From: VRUE01 sp963837695
GTDB lineage: Bacteria; Actinomycetota; Thermoleophilia; Solirubrobacterales; 70-9
Length of the DNA: 64,000 nucleotides
Assembly (NCBI GenBank): GCA_963837695.1
Contig: CAWINZ010000005.1
Coordinates: 1,178,001-1,242,000, forward strand
Reading direction: 5' to 3'
Both the position numbers and the translations under genes were made by a program. Below, piece after piece: positions 40,182-49,819 of the stretch. Position 1 is the stretch's first letter, and every line of letters starts with the position of its first letter. The notes beneath the pieces were generated by a model. That model was given only the letters and a program-made list of their open reading frames with translations. It had not been told where the DNA came from and searched no databases.

Positions 40182-41510
40182 ACAACTGAGGTAACACAAT
40201 ATCGGATAACGGGCGAAGGCGCGGGGGAGATCGCCGCCAGTATCGAGCGCGGCATAGAGGAGGGGGCACTGCGGCCTGGGGCTTCGCTGCCGGCAGTGCG
40301 TGCGCTCGCGACCGAGCTCGGCGTCAGCCCGACGACGGTCGCCGCCGCGTTCAAGGACCTGCGCTCGCGTGGCCTCGTAGTGACGCGATCGCGGAGCGGT
40401 GCCCACGTCAGCTGGCGACCGCCGGTCGCCGGGTCATGGCTCGGCGCCGTGGCGCCTGCGGGTGTCCGCGACTTGGCGAGCGGCAACCCCGACCCGGAGC
40501 TGCTTCCCGACCTGACCCCGATTCTGCGCCAGGTCGAGCCGCCGCGCCAGCTCTACGGCGGCGACCCGGCCGACCCTCAGCTGATCGAGCTGGCCCGGGC
40601 CGAGCTCAGCGAGGCCGGGATCGCCGCCGAGAACCTCGCCGTGGTCAACGGCGCCCTCGACGGGATCGAGCGTGCCCTGCAGGCGCAGATGCGACAGGGA
40701 GACGTGGTCGCGGTCGAAGATCCGGGCTTCGCCGGGCTCTTCGACCTGCTGCGAGCGCTCGGGCTCGCCCTGCGCCCGGTGGCAATCGACCGCACGGGCA
40801 TGATTCCCGCGGCGCTTGCCGCTGCTCTTGACGAGGGCGCAGCCGCGGTGGTGATCAATCCCCGTGGCCAGAACCCGACCGGGGCCTCGCTCGACGTGGA
40901 GCGGGCGAGCGCGTTGCGCGGCGTCCTTGACGCCCATCCCGATGCGATGGTCGTGGAGGACGACCACCTAGGTCCGATCGCCGGGTCCCCGCGCCTCACC
41001 TTGACGGCCGGCCGCAAGCGCTGGGCAGCAGCCCGCTCCCTGGCCAAGTCCCTGGGCCCCGACCTCCGCCTGGCCGTCCTGGCCGGCGACCCCCAGACGA
41101 TCAGCCGAGCCCGCGGCCGCCAGGCCGTGGGCCCAGGCTGGGTAAGCCACCTACTCCAACGCACCGCAGCGACCCTATGGGCCGACCCAAAGACCACCCG
41201 CAACCTGCAGAAGGCCACCGCGACCTACGCCAAGCGCCGCAAAGCCTTCATCTCAGCTCTAGCCGACCAAGGCATCAAGGTCCAAGCTTCGAGTGGTCTC
41301 AACGTATGGATCCCAGTCCCCGACGAGACCGGTGTCATCCAGGCTTTGCGAGAGCAGGGCTGGGCAGTCGCCCCAGGCGCTCCCTTTCGCCTACGCAGCG
41401 AGCCGGCGATTCGGGTCACTGTCAGCTCCCTAAAAGCAGACGAGGCGCTCGCGCTGGCCGCAGCAATCGCCACATCCCTAAGCCCGTCCCCCCGAACGCG
41501 CTCCGCATAG
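40179..41510 (+). CDS. MocR-like regulator: GntR winged helix plus aminotransferase fold
   Basis: About 443 residues. The winged helix is EIAASIERGIEEGALRPG, PAVRALATELGVSPTTVAAA and DLRSRGLVVTRSRSGAHVSW. A class I aminotransferase-like domain follows with NPRGQNPTGASLD, VEDDHLGPIAG and the PLP-lysine region ARSLAKSLGPDLRLAVLAG (Lys at about residue 290). Such regulators sense PLP. The frame has no ATG, GTG or TTG between 39858 and the conserved start region; CTG 40179 is my best guess. It is divergent from a PNPOx-like gene and ends beside a hairpin element. Confidence 0.85.
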   Translation: MTTEVTQYRITGEGAGEIAASIERGIEEGALRPGASLPAVRALATELGVSPTTVAAAFKDLRSRGLVVTRSRSGAHVSWRPPVAGSWLGAVAPAGVRDLASGNPDPELLPDLTPILRQVEPPRQLYGGDPADPQLIELARAELSEAGIAAENLAVVNGALDGIERALQAQMRQGDVVAVEDPGFAGLFDLLRALGLALRPVAIDRTGMIPAALAAALDEGAAAVVINPRGQNPTGASLDVERASALRGVLDAHPDAMVVEDDHLGPIAGSPRLTLTAGRKRWAAARSLAKSLGPDLRLAVLAGDPQTISRARGRQAVGPGWVSHLLQRTAATLWADPKTTRNLQKATATYAKRRKAFISALADQGIKVQASSGLNVWIPVPDETGVIQALREQGWAVAPGAPFRLRSEPAIRVTVSSLKADEALALAAAIATSLSPSPRTRSA

Positions 41511-41621
41511 AGCCCATCCGGTAGGGCTGAAACGTCTTGTACTTTTTCGGTGCCGGCTTCGGGCGTTAGCCCCACAGCGACTCACCGAAAAAGTTAAGTG
41601 GAAGCCCTGCCGGATGGGCTC
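41510..41621 (+). repeat. 112-bp hairpin element (covarying-arm family), copy 3
   Basis: The outer arms GAGCCCATCCGGTAGGGCT and AGCCCTGCCGGATGGGCTC pair with one G-T wobble. Inside come GAAACGTCTTGTACTTTTT on the left, AAAAAGTTAAGTGGAA on the right and the CGGTG/CACCG inner stem. It lies between the MocR-like gene and the convergent MBL-rhodanese gene. The TAA stop codon of the latter (41594-41596) is inside the right arm. Confidence 0.87.
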
Positions 41622-43000
41622 TCTCCACCCTCAACCGGGCGCCCTTCAGCCTGCCAAGTCCCGACACCGCCCCGCGCAACGTGAATCGTCTCGAACCCCT
41701 CACGCTGCAGCACCGAAGCCGCCAGCCCACTACGTTTGCCCCCCTTGCAGATAGTCGCCAACGCCCGGTCCCGCGGCAGCTCGTCGAGTCGCCGCGCCAA
41801 CTCTCCGTAGGGGATGTGGAGCGAGCCGGCGATATGGCCGTCGGCGTACTCGCCGGCACCGCGCACATCGAGCACCAACGGCGGCTCCCCGCTTTCAAGC
41901 AACCCGGCGAGGCCGTCGGGTCCGATTGGCTCGATCCGCGCCACCGGCCGCTCCTCCGCCCGCCAGGCGCTCATCCCGCCGCCGAGGAAGCCGCGCACCC
42001 GCAGCCCGACGGCCGCGAGCAGCTCCGCCGCCTCGAGCTCGTTGCCGTCCGAGGCGGCGACGACGACGACCTCGCCGTCGGGCGGGACGACCTGGGCGAC
42101 CTTGGTGGCGAAGCCGGTGTCGTAGCCCGAGGCGCTGATCGCGCCGGGGATGTGGGCCTCGTCGAACTGCTCGTTGGTGCGCGAGTCGACGGCGAAGGCG
42201 CCGGCGGCGATCGCTGCCTCGAAGCGGCGCGGCGTCAGGCTCGCCGGCGAGCCGATCGACTCGACCAGCGGGCCGCGATTCAGGGCGACGATGTGCTCGA
42301 CGTTCGGCGGCCGCTCGCCGATACTGCCGACCGCGTCCTCGATGAACTCGGCTTCGTCGGTCAATGCAAGCGCGCGGTTGTGGCGGCGCTCGAAGCCGAT
42401 CGTCGAGGACGTCTTGAGGTCGATCCCGGAGCTGCCGCAGAGCGAGCCGCCGAGGTGGCCGGGCCAGACCTCGACCTCGTCGGGCAGCGAGAGCAGCCGC
42501 TCGTGCAGCGAACGGAAGATGCCGGCGGCGCCCTCGCGCGGCTCGACCGCGAGGTCGGGGCGGGCGACGTCGCCGACGAAGAGCGAGTCGCCGCTCAGCA
42601 CCGCGACGGGGTCGCCGCCGCGCTCGGCGTCGCGGAGCAGGAAGGAGGTGTGCTCGGGCCGGTGGCCGGGGGTGTGTACCGCCTCGATGGTGACCGCCTC
42701 ACCGAGCGCCAGGGTCCAGCCGTCGAGGAACGGCTCGTGCTCGTATTCGGCCTCGGCCAGCGCGCTGACGTGGATCGTCGCCCCGGTCGCCCGCGCCAAC
42801 CGCCCATGGCCGGAGACGTGGTCGGCATGGTTGTGGGTCTCGAGCACGTGCTCGATCCGCACCCCGTGCAGGCGGGCGAGGTTCACGTAGGGGTCGATGT
42901 CCCACTGCGGGTCGACCACGGCGGCGACGCCCGCGCCGGAATCGCCGACCAGGTAGGAGGCGCAGCCAAGATCCTCGTGGATTATCTGCCGGAAGAGCAT
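41594..43000 (-). CDS. MBL-fold hydrolase fused to two rhodanese domains
   Basis: A 468-residue protein. The metallo-beta-lactamase part (1-240) has THNHADHVSGHGRLA, HTPGHRPEHTSF and VLSGDSLFVGDVARPDL, as in persulfide dioxygenases (ETHE1/BlhB type). Two rhodanese modules follow. The first (about 255-355) has Asp in place of the catalytic Cys (VVVAASDGNELEA). The second has an active-type loop ATICKGGKRSGLAASVL. It probably oxidises persulfides and moves sulfane sulfur. The last ten residues are encoded by the hairpin element. It is divergent from the acetyl-CoA synthetase gene, 53 bases away. Confidence 0.92.
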   Translation of the reverse strand: MLFRQIIHEDLGCASYLVGDSGAGVAAVVDPQWDIDPYVNLARLHGVRIEHVLETHNHADHVSGHGRLARATGATIHVSALAEAEYEHEPFLDGWTLALGEAVTIEAVHTPGHRPEHTSFLLRDAERGGDPVAVLSGDSLFVGDVARPDLAVEPREGAAGIFRSLHERLLSLPDEVEVWPGHLGGSLCGSSGIDLKTSSTIGFERRHNRALALTDEAEFIEDAVGSIGERPPNVEHIVALNRGPLVESIGSPASLTPRRFEAAIAAGAFAVDSRTNEQFDEAHIPGAISASGYDTGFATKVAQVVPPDGEVVVVAASDGNELEAAELLAAVGLRVRGFLGGGMSAWRAEERPVARIEPIGPDGLAGLLESGEPPLVLDVRGAGEYADGHIAGSLHIPYGELARRLDELPRDRALATICKGGKRSGLAASVLQREGFETIHVARGGVGTWQAEGRPVEGGESPSGRAST

Positions 43001-43053
43001 TTGAGCGAACGGGTACCGTTCTCGCTCAGACTAGCGGCCGAGGAGGGAGCGCA

Positions 43054-45036
<1,983 letters not shown>

Positions 45037-45149
45037 GAGGCTGTCCCGGTAGGGGTTCCACTTAACTTTTTGGGTGGGGCCGGAGTGGTCCTCCGCGAAT
45101 CGCAGTGGCCAAAAAGTACAAGACGTTCCACCCCTACCGGGACAGCCTC
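45037..45149 (-). repeat. 113-bp hairpin element (covarying-arm family), copy 4
   Basis: The outer arms GAGGCTGTCCCGGTAGGGG and CCCCTACCGGGACAGCCTC pair perfectly. Inside are TTCCACTTAACTTTTTGGG on the left and AAAAAGTACAAGACGTTCC on the right. The CTTGTAC core is on the minus strand. It fills the convergent gap between acs (stop at 45036) and the ion-channel gene (end at 45155). Confidence 0.87.
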
Positions 45150-45154
45150 TAAGG

Positions 45155-45958
45155 TCAGGCTCGTTCGTCGACCATGTGCTCGACGGCGACCTCCAGCGCC
45201 TCGAGTTTCTCGCGCACGCCGCGCAGCTCGCGCAGGGCGGCGGCCTCGGCCGAGAGCTGCTCATGCTCCAACTCCGCCTCGACTTCGGCGATTTCGGGGC
45301 CGAGGAAGCGCTGCGCGATCGCGCCGGTCAGCAGGGCGACGAAGGAGATGCCGACGAGTACGACCACCACGCCGACCACCTGGCCCCCGGTCGTCATCGG
45401 GTAGATGTTCGAGCCGAGCGTGGTCATCGAGGTGACCGCCCAGTAGATCCCGTCCCAGGCGGTGAGGTGCTGGCTGTGCTTCTCGAAGCCGACGAAGAGG
45501 GCGCCACCGGCGATCGCGGTCAGCATCGCGAGCAGCGCCGCGTAATGCAGGCCGCGCAGCGAGAAGGCCTGGCGCGATAGCTGGGCGAGGCGCAGCAGGC
45601 GGAGGAGGCGCAGCAGGCGCAGCACGCGCAGGCTTTGCAGACCGGGCGGCAGCACCGGCGGGGTGAAGACGACGATGATCAGGTCGAGCGGGTGGTGGCG
45701 CAGCCAGGTCAACCGTTCCGGCACGACGGCGAGCATCACGACGAGCTCGGTGAGGAAGGCGAGCCAGATGATCCAGTTGAGCGCATGGGCGACGTCCAGC
45801 ACCCATCCCCCGGGATGCGACTCGCTGATCGCCACCGCGGGAATCGTCAACGCCGCCGCGATCAGCATCGGCGTGTTGAGGATCTCGGCGACGCGCGTGC
45901 TGCGCGCATCCATCCCCGGCTCGTAGGGCACGAGCTTCTTGGCAACCTCGGCGCTCAT
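45155..45958 (-). CDS. Voltage-gated-like ion channel with atypical selectivity filter
   Basis: A 267-residue protein starting MSAEVAKKLVPYEPGMDARS. Six membrane segments are apparent; S4 has the regular arginine ladder LRVLRLLRLLRLLRLAQLSR. The pore helix YWAVTSMTTLGSNIYPMTTG takes the place where potassium channels have TVGYGD. A C-terminal coiled coil (about 222-267) probably assembles the tetramer. Fold and S4 support a voltage-sensing channel, but the filter TTLGSN lacks the GYGD signature, so ion choice is unclear. Upstream in-frame residues before MSAEV are excluded as non-conserved. Confidence 0.85.
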   Translation of the reverse strand: MSAEVAKKLVPYEPGMDARSTRVAEILNTPMLIAAALTIPAVAISESHPGGWVLDVAHALNWIIWLAFLTELVVMLAVVPERLTWLRHHPLDLIIVVFTPPVLPPGLQSLRVLRLLRLLRLLRLAQLSRQAFSLRGLHYAALLAMLTAIAGGALFVGFEKHSQHLTAWDGIYWAVTSMTTLGSNIYPMTTGGQVVGVVVVLVGISFVALLTGAIAQRFLGPEIAEVEAELEHEQLSAEAAALRELRGVREKLEALEVAVEHMVDERA

Positions 45959-46009
45959 CCGCGTCTCCTTCGACGCGCAGGCTTGTGTGCCTACCCCTAG
46001 AAACGACAA

Positions 46010-46123
46010 GACCCGCCGGAGCGGGTCGAGTCTGGCGAAGCGGGGTACCACCCCGCAGGCGGCTGAGAACCGTGTCCCAGGCTAGCACGAGCCGCACCAG
46101 CACTCGACCCGCTCCGGCGGGTC
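46010..46123 (+). ncRNA. tRNA-like element bounded by a perfect 22-bp inverted repeat
   Basis: The segments 46010-46031 and 46102-46123 are exact inverted complements over 22 bp (left arm starts GACCCGCCGGAGCGGGTC). The 70 bases between contain GGCGAAGCGGGG, a hairpin GCGGGGT-ACC-ACCCCGC, then AGGCGGCTGAGAACCG. This order closely follows the atypical tRNA on the opposite strand (GGCGAAGGGGGC, D-arm hairpin, AGGCGGTTGAGAACCG). No canonical T loop is present. It may be a derived tRNA-like RNA or a small mobile hairpin that captured tRNA sequence. Confidence 0.45.
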
Positions 46124-46128
46124 ATATG

Positions 46129-46217
46129 CGGAGGGCGCCGGACTCGAACCGGATCCGATGGTTGGTCGGACAGGGCGGTTCTCAACCGCCTGGAGGCACC
46201 CGCCCCCTTCGCCCTCC
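46129..46217 (-). tRNA. Atypical type II tRNA, anticodon GAG
   Basis: Read leftward from 46217: GGAGGGCG, AA, a hairpin GGGGGC-GGGT-GCCTCC in the D-arm place, A, anticodon stem GGCGG/CCGCC with loop TTGAGAA (anticodon GAG, plus-strand 46181-46183), a long variable arm with stem TCCGA/TCGGA, then CCGG-TTCGAGT-CCGG and CGCCCTCC, with G at the discriminator. The best folding is an 8-bp acceptor and 4-bp T stem rather than 7/5. The GAG anticodon reads Leu codons, while G73 and the long variable arm suit Ser. CCA is not encoded. Confidence 0.6.
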
Positions 46218-46261
46218 TCCCGCCGACGCTAGCAGCGAAATCCCGCCAGAAATCGACTTCG

Positions 46262-46309
46262 GCCAAATTGGCACAGACATTTGACAGTTCCGTTTGAAAG
46301 TCGTGCCAA
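46262..46309. promoter_or_regulatory. Candidate operators in the tRNA/marR divergent region
   Basis: GCCAA-A-TTGGC (46262-46272) is a perfect palindrome, and TTGGCAC (46268-46274) pairs with GTGCCAA (46303-46309). TTGACA at 46281-46286 would be a good -35 box, but no matching -10 is clear at 17 bp. These sites lie 34-81 bases before the marR ATG and may bind the MarR protein. Confidence 0.45.
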
Positions 46310-46342
46310 AACGATAGTTTGCTAGACTAATTACCAAGGCTA

Positions 46343-46795
46343 ATGACTTTGGCGACGACCGATACGACCCTCACCGATTCCGCCGTGCGGCTGCGGATGG
46401 CGATCGTGCGGACCTCGCGGCGCCTGCGCCAGGAGGCCGTCGGGGCGGTGGGACAGTTGACGCCGACCTCGGCGGCGGCGCTGGCGACGGTCGAGCGGCA
46501 CGGGCCGCTGACGCCCAGCGAGCTGGCCGAGATCGAGCGGGTCAAGCGGCCGACGGCGACGCGGACGTTGCGCGTGCTCGGCGAGGCCGGCCTGGTCGAG
46601 AGGGCGCCGGACCCCGAGGACGGGCGCAGCGCCCTGGTCAGCATCACCGCGACGGGGCGCGAGCGCCTGCGCCGGCTGCGCGGCCGCAAGAACGCCTACC
46701 TCGCCCGCCGCATGCGCGACCTGCCTGCCGGCGACGTCGAGACGCTGGAGCGGGCGGCGGAGATCCTCGAGGGAATCCTGGAGGAGCGGAGTTGA
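46343..46795 (+). CDS. MarR-family transcriptional regulator
   Basis: A 150-residue winged-helix protein starting MTLATTDTTLTDSAVRLRMA. The helix-turn-helix is GPLTPSELAEIERVKRPTAT and RTLRVLGEAGLVERAPDPED, with the wing motif DGRSALVSITATGRERL. The stop overlaps the TTG start of the MFS gene by 4 bp, so it most likely represses its own operon and releases it when a drug-like ligand binds. Confidence 0.93.
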   Translation: MTLATTDTTLTDSAVRLRMAIVRTSRRLRQEAVGAVGQLTPTSAAALATVERHGPLTPSELAEIERVKRPTATRTLRVLGEAGLVERAPDPEDGRSALVSITATGRERLRRLRGRKNAYLARRMRDLPAGDVETLERAAEILEGILEERS

Positions 46796-48072
46796 GCGCC
46801 GCGGTAAGGCGCAGCTTCCACTCGCTCTCCGTCCCCAACTACCGGCGCTACTTCACCGGCCAGGTCGTCTCGCTGTCCGGGAACTGGATGCAGACCGTCG
46901 CCGCGGTCTGGCTGATCCTCAGCCTGACCGGCAGCGGCGTTGCCGTCGGGCTGACCACCGCCCTGCAGTTCCTGCCGATACTCCTCTTCGGCGCCTGGGG
47001 CGGGCTGCTCGCCGACCGCTTCCCCAAGCGGAGCCTGCTGATCGTGACCCAGGCGCTGATGGCGCTCCCCGCGATCGGCCTCTTCGTCGTGACCGAGGCC
47101 GGGGCGGTCGCGCCCTGGATGGTCTACCTCGCGGTCTTCGCGATGGGGGTGGTCAACGCGGTCGACAATCCGACCCGGCAGAGCTTCGTGATCGAGATGG
47201 TCGGGCCGGGCCGGGTCGTCAACGCGGTCAGCCTCAACAGCGTCATCGTCCAGTCGGCGCGGATCGTCGGCCCGGCGATCGGCGGCTTGCTGATCGCGGC
47301 CTTCGGCGTCGGCCTCTGCTTCGGCGTCAACGCCCTGACCTTCGCGGCGATGATCCTTGCCCTCTGGCGGATGGATCCCGCCCAGTTGCGCGCGGCTCCC
47401 GCGGGCGGCCGCGAGCCGGGGGCGATCCGCGCCGGGCTGCGCTACGTCAAGCGGACGCCGGCGCTGATGGTCCCGCTGGCGCTGATGGCGCTGGTCGGCA
47501 CCTTCGGCTTCAACTTCCAGGTGGTCCTGCCGCTGCTCGCCCGCTTCAGCTTCGACGGCGGCGCGGGCACCTACGCGGTGCTGGTCTCGGCGATGGGCGT
47601 CGGCTCGCTCGCCGGGGCGCTGATCACCGGCGCCCACGGTCGCACCGGCCCGCGCCTGATCGGCGCCGCGGCGCTTGCCTTCGGCGTCTCGGCCCTGCTC
47701 TCGGCGGCGATGCCGGCACTGGCCTTCGAGATCCCGACGCTCGCCCTGCTCGGCGCCGCCGCGGTCACCTTTGCGGCGAGCATCAACTCGACCCTTCAGC
47801 TCGCCGTCGAGCCGGCGATGCGGGGCCGGGTGATGGCGCTCTACTCGGTCGTCTTCCTCGGCTCGACCCCGATCGGGGGGCCGCTGACCGGCTGGCTATC
47901 GGAGGCCTACGACCCACGCGTGGCGCTGCTCCTGGCGGCGATCGCCGGCCTCGCCGCCGCCTGGGCAGCCCACGTCTCCTTCGCCCGAATGAAAACCGCC
48001 GCCGATGGGCCGAAAACCGGTCTATATGACCGGTTTTCGGCCCGTCGGCGGGCAGTTGCGGGTTGTCGCTAG
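46792..48072 (+). CDS. MFS transporter, MFS_3/EntS-like
   Basis: A 426-residue protein with twelve membrane segments and a TTG start overlapping marR. The opening FHSLSVPNYRRYFTGQVVSL and SGNWMQTVAAVWLILSLTGS, then GGLLADRFPKRSLLIVTQAL (motif A) are typical of EntS-like exporters. It probably exports a toxic compound under MarR control. Its last 24 codons run through an ATATA-type hairpin, so the tail DGPKTGLYDRFSARRR is encoded by the terminator and is probably not functional sequence. Confidence 0.92.
   Translation: MSAAVRRSFHSLSVPNYRRYFTGQVVSLSGNWMQTVAAVWLILSLTGSGVAVGLTTALQFLPILLFGAWGGLLADRFPKRSLLIVTQALMALPAIGLFVVTEAGAVAPWMVYLAVFAMGVVNAVDNPTRQSFVIEMVGPGRVVNAVSLNSVIVQSARIVGPAIGGLLIAAFGVGLCFGVNALTFAAMILALWRMDPAQLRAAPAGGREPGAIRAGLRYVKRTPALMVPLALMALVGTFGFNFQVVLPLLARFSFDGGAGTYAVLVSAMGVGSLAGALITGAHGRTGPRLIGAAALAFGVSALLSAAMPALAFEIPTLALLGAAAVTFAASINSTLQLAVEPAMRGRVMALYSVVFLGSTPIGGPLTGWLSEAYDPRVALLLAAIAGLAAAWAAHVSFARMKTAADGPKTGLYDRFSARRRAVAGCR
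47999..48051. terminator. ATATA-type hairpin, copy 3 (overlaps MFS gene end)
   Basis: CCGCCGATGGGCCGAAAACC and its complement form a 24-bp stem with one G-T pair and a TATAT loop (48023-48027). It lies within the 3' end of the MFS gene, 18 bases before the end of the convergent binding-protein gene, and would serve as a bidirectional terminator. The lower stem (CCGCCGAYGGGMC) is conserved with copy 2, while the upper stem differs but stays paired. Confidence 0.78.
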
Positions 48073-49049
48073 CCGGTGTAGCCGGCTTCGCTCAGGTATG
48101 CGGCGGCTGCTTTGGCCGGGGACTGCTTTTCGAGTTCGACCCGGGCGTCGAGCTCCTGCATGACCGGCAGCGTCAGGCCTTCCTGGACCTGGACGATCGT
48201 CTTTTCGTAATCCGGCCCGGCCTTTTCAGCCGTCGAGGCCTTGCTGACGAAGATGATGTTGCCCGCCGGGAAGACTTCCTTGTCGTCTTCGAGGATGACG
48301 AACTTGTCCTTCTCCGCCGCGAGCTGCGGATCGGTGGTGAAGAGGATCGAGAGGTCGGCCTGACCGTTTTCGAGCACCTTGTAGCGCAGGCCGATGTCGA
48401 TCGGGGTGAACGACTTGAACTTGAGGCCGTAATACTTTTCGAGCCCGGCCAGGCAGTCGATCCGCTGGCGGCACTCGGGCGAGCCGTAGAGGCTCATTTC
48501 TTCGGACTGGCCTTCGAGGTCGGAGATCGTCTTCAGGTTGCGTTCTTCGGCGGTCTTCTTCAGCGTGCCGACCGCGTTGGCGCTGGCGAACGGGGTTGGC
48601 GGGAACGCCGTCAGGCCTTCTTTTTCGAATTCTTCTTTCGCCTTTTCGTAGGCGGGCTGGGCGCCGGCGGGCACTTCTTCGGGTTCGATGCCGAAGAACG
48701 AGGTCAGCGCCGTGCTCGCGTACTCCGGGTAGCCGGAGATCTGCCCCGTCTTCACCGCCTTGTGGGCGACCGTTTCGGAGCCGAGGTTGAGCGCGCTCTT
48801 CACCTTGTAGCCGGCTGCTTTCAGCGCCTGGGCGTAGATTTCCCCGAGGATTTCCTGTTCGGGGAAGTTCTTCGAGCCGATCGTCAGGCTGACTTTCCCG
48901 TTCGTCGGGTTGGAGACGATCGCACCGCCGCCTTCTTCGCCTTCGGTGCTGCTGTCATTACTCGAGCCGCAGGCAGCGACTCCGAGGCTGAGGAAGAGCG
49001 CGAGCAGCACTGCTGCGGAGGCGCGCGCCCTCTGGGTCGTGTTTCTCAC
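48069..49049 (-). CDS. Osmolyte ABC transporter substrate-binding lipoprotein (OpuBC-like)
   Basis: A 326-residue protein with a GTG start and strong AGAGGAAG ribosome-binding site. The signal peptide ends in LGVAACGSS, a lipobox. The mature part is of the glycine-betaine/choline/carnitine-binding type: SLTIGSKNFPEQEILGEIYA, QISGYPEYASTALTSFFG, LYGSPECRQRIDCL and DIGLRYKVLENGQADLSILF. EgtU-like ergothioneine or quaternary-amine ligands are alternatives. The last gene of a complete four-gene ABC system. Glu codons are mostly GAA. Confidence 0.9.
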   Translation of the reverse strand: MRNTTQRARASAAVLLALFLSLGVAACGSSNDSSTEGEEGGGAIVSNPTNGKVSLTIGSKNFPEQEILGEIYAQALKAAGYKVKSALNLGSETVAHKAVKTGQISGYPEYASTALTSFFGIEPEEVPAGAQPAYEKAKEEFEKEGLTAFPPTPFASANAVGTLKKTAEERNLKTISDLEGQSEEMSLYGSPECRQRIDCLAGLEKYYGLKFKSFTPIDIGLRYKVLENGQADLSILFTTDPQLAAEKDKFVILEDDKEVFPAGNIIFVSKASTAEKAGPDYEKTIVQVQEGLTLPVMQELDARVELEKQSPAKAAAAYLSEAGYTG

Positions 49050-49096
49050 TGTGCTTCCTCTCTTGTCGATTGCATTGCGGTCGTCTTGGGAAAGCG

Positions 49097-49819
49097 TCAG
49101 GCCGCACTGAGCTGCAAGCCTCTCGAAGTGAGCAGACGTTGCAGCCAGGCGAGGAGGGACTCGAGCGTGAGGGCGAGTAGGGCGACGAGGATGCCGCCGG
49201 CGAGTAGGCCGTTGTTGCCGTAGACGTTGTTGTTGATGATGAAGTCGCCGAGGGTGAGCACGCCGGCGATCGGGCCGATCGTGGCGGTGGCTACGATCGC
49301 GATCGTGGCGCTGCGGATGCCGGCCATCAGGGTGGGCACCGCGAGCGGCATCTCGACCTTGAAGAGGATCTCGGCCTCGGTCATGCCGATCCCGCGCGCC
49401 GCGTCGACCGGCGCCCGGTCGACCTGGCGGATGCCGACGAAGGCGTTGGTGAGGATCGGTGGCACGCCGAGCACCGCGAGCGCGATCGTCAGGTTGAGCA
49501 GGCCCACCCCGATCACCGCCGCCATCAGCGCGATCAGCGCCAGCTCGGGAACCGCCCGGCCGACGTTGCCCAGTCCCACCGCGAACAGCTCGCCGACGCC
49601 GCGGTGGCCCAGGTAAAGGCCAATCGGCAGCGCTATCGCGATTGCCAGCACCAGGGCGAAGAGGGTGACTTCGAGCTGGTTCAGCGTCAGTTCGATCACC
49701 TGTTCGAGCCCACCCACCTTCTTGCCGCCGGTGACGTTTGAGCTCTGCGGCTCGAAGATGAATTCGATCGCGCCGCCGATCGAAGCGGGAAGGAAGGGCG
49801 GGAGAAGGGCGCCGATCAT
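49097..49819 (-). CDS. Osmolyte ABC transporter permease 1
   Basis: A 240-residue BPD_transp_1 permease with about five or six membrane helices. The EAA loop is VDAARGIGMTEAEILFKVEM followed by PLAVPTLMAGIRSA, as in OpuBB/OpuBD and ProW-like proteins. The start (49819) overlaps the second permease's stop by 4 bp. It works with the adjacent permease, ATPase and binding protein to import compatible solutes. Confidence 0.92.
   Translation of the reverse strand: MIGALLPPFLPASIGGAIEFIFEPQSSNVTGGKKVGGLEQVIELTLNQLEVTLFALVLAIAIALPIGLYLGHRGVGELFAVGLGNVGRAVPELALIALMAAVIGVGLLNLTIALAVLGVPPILTNAFVGIRQVDRAPVDAARGIGMTEAEILFKVEMPLAVPTLMAGIRSATIAIVATATIGPIAGVLTLGDFIINNNVYGNNGLLAGGILVALLALTLESLLAWLQRLLTSRGLQLSAA

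Noticed and set aside
46129..46217. Selenocysteine tRNA (selC)
   Set aside because: The long D stem and variable arm are SelC-like, but the anticodon is GAG, not TCA, and no sel genes are present in the window.
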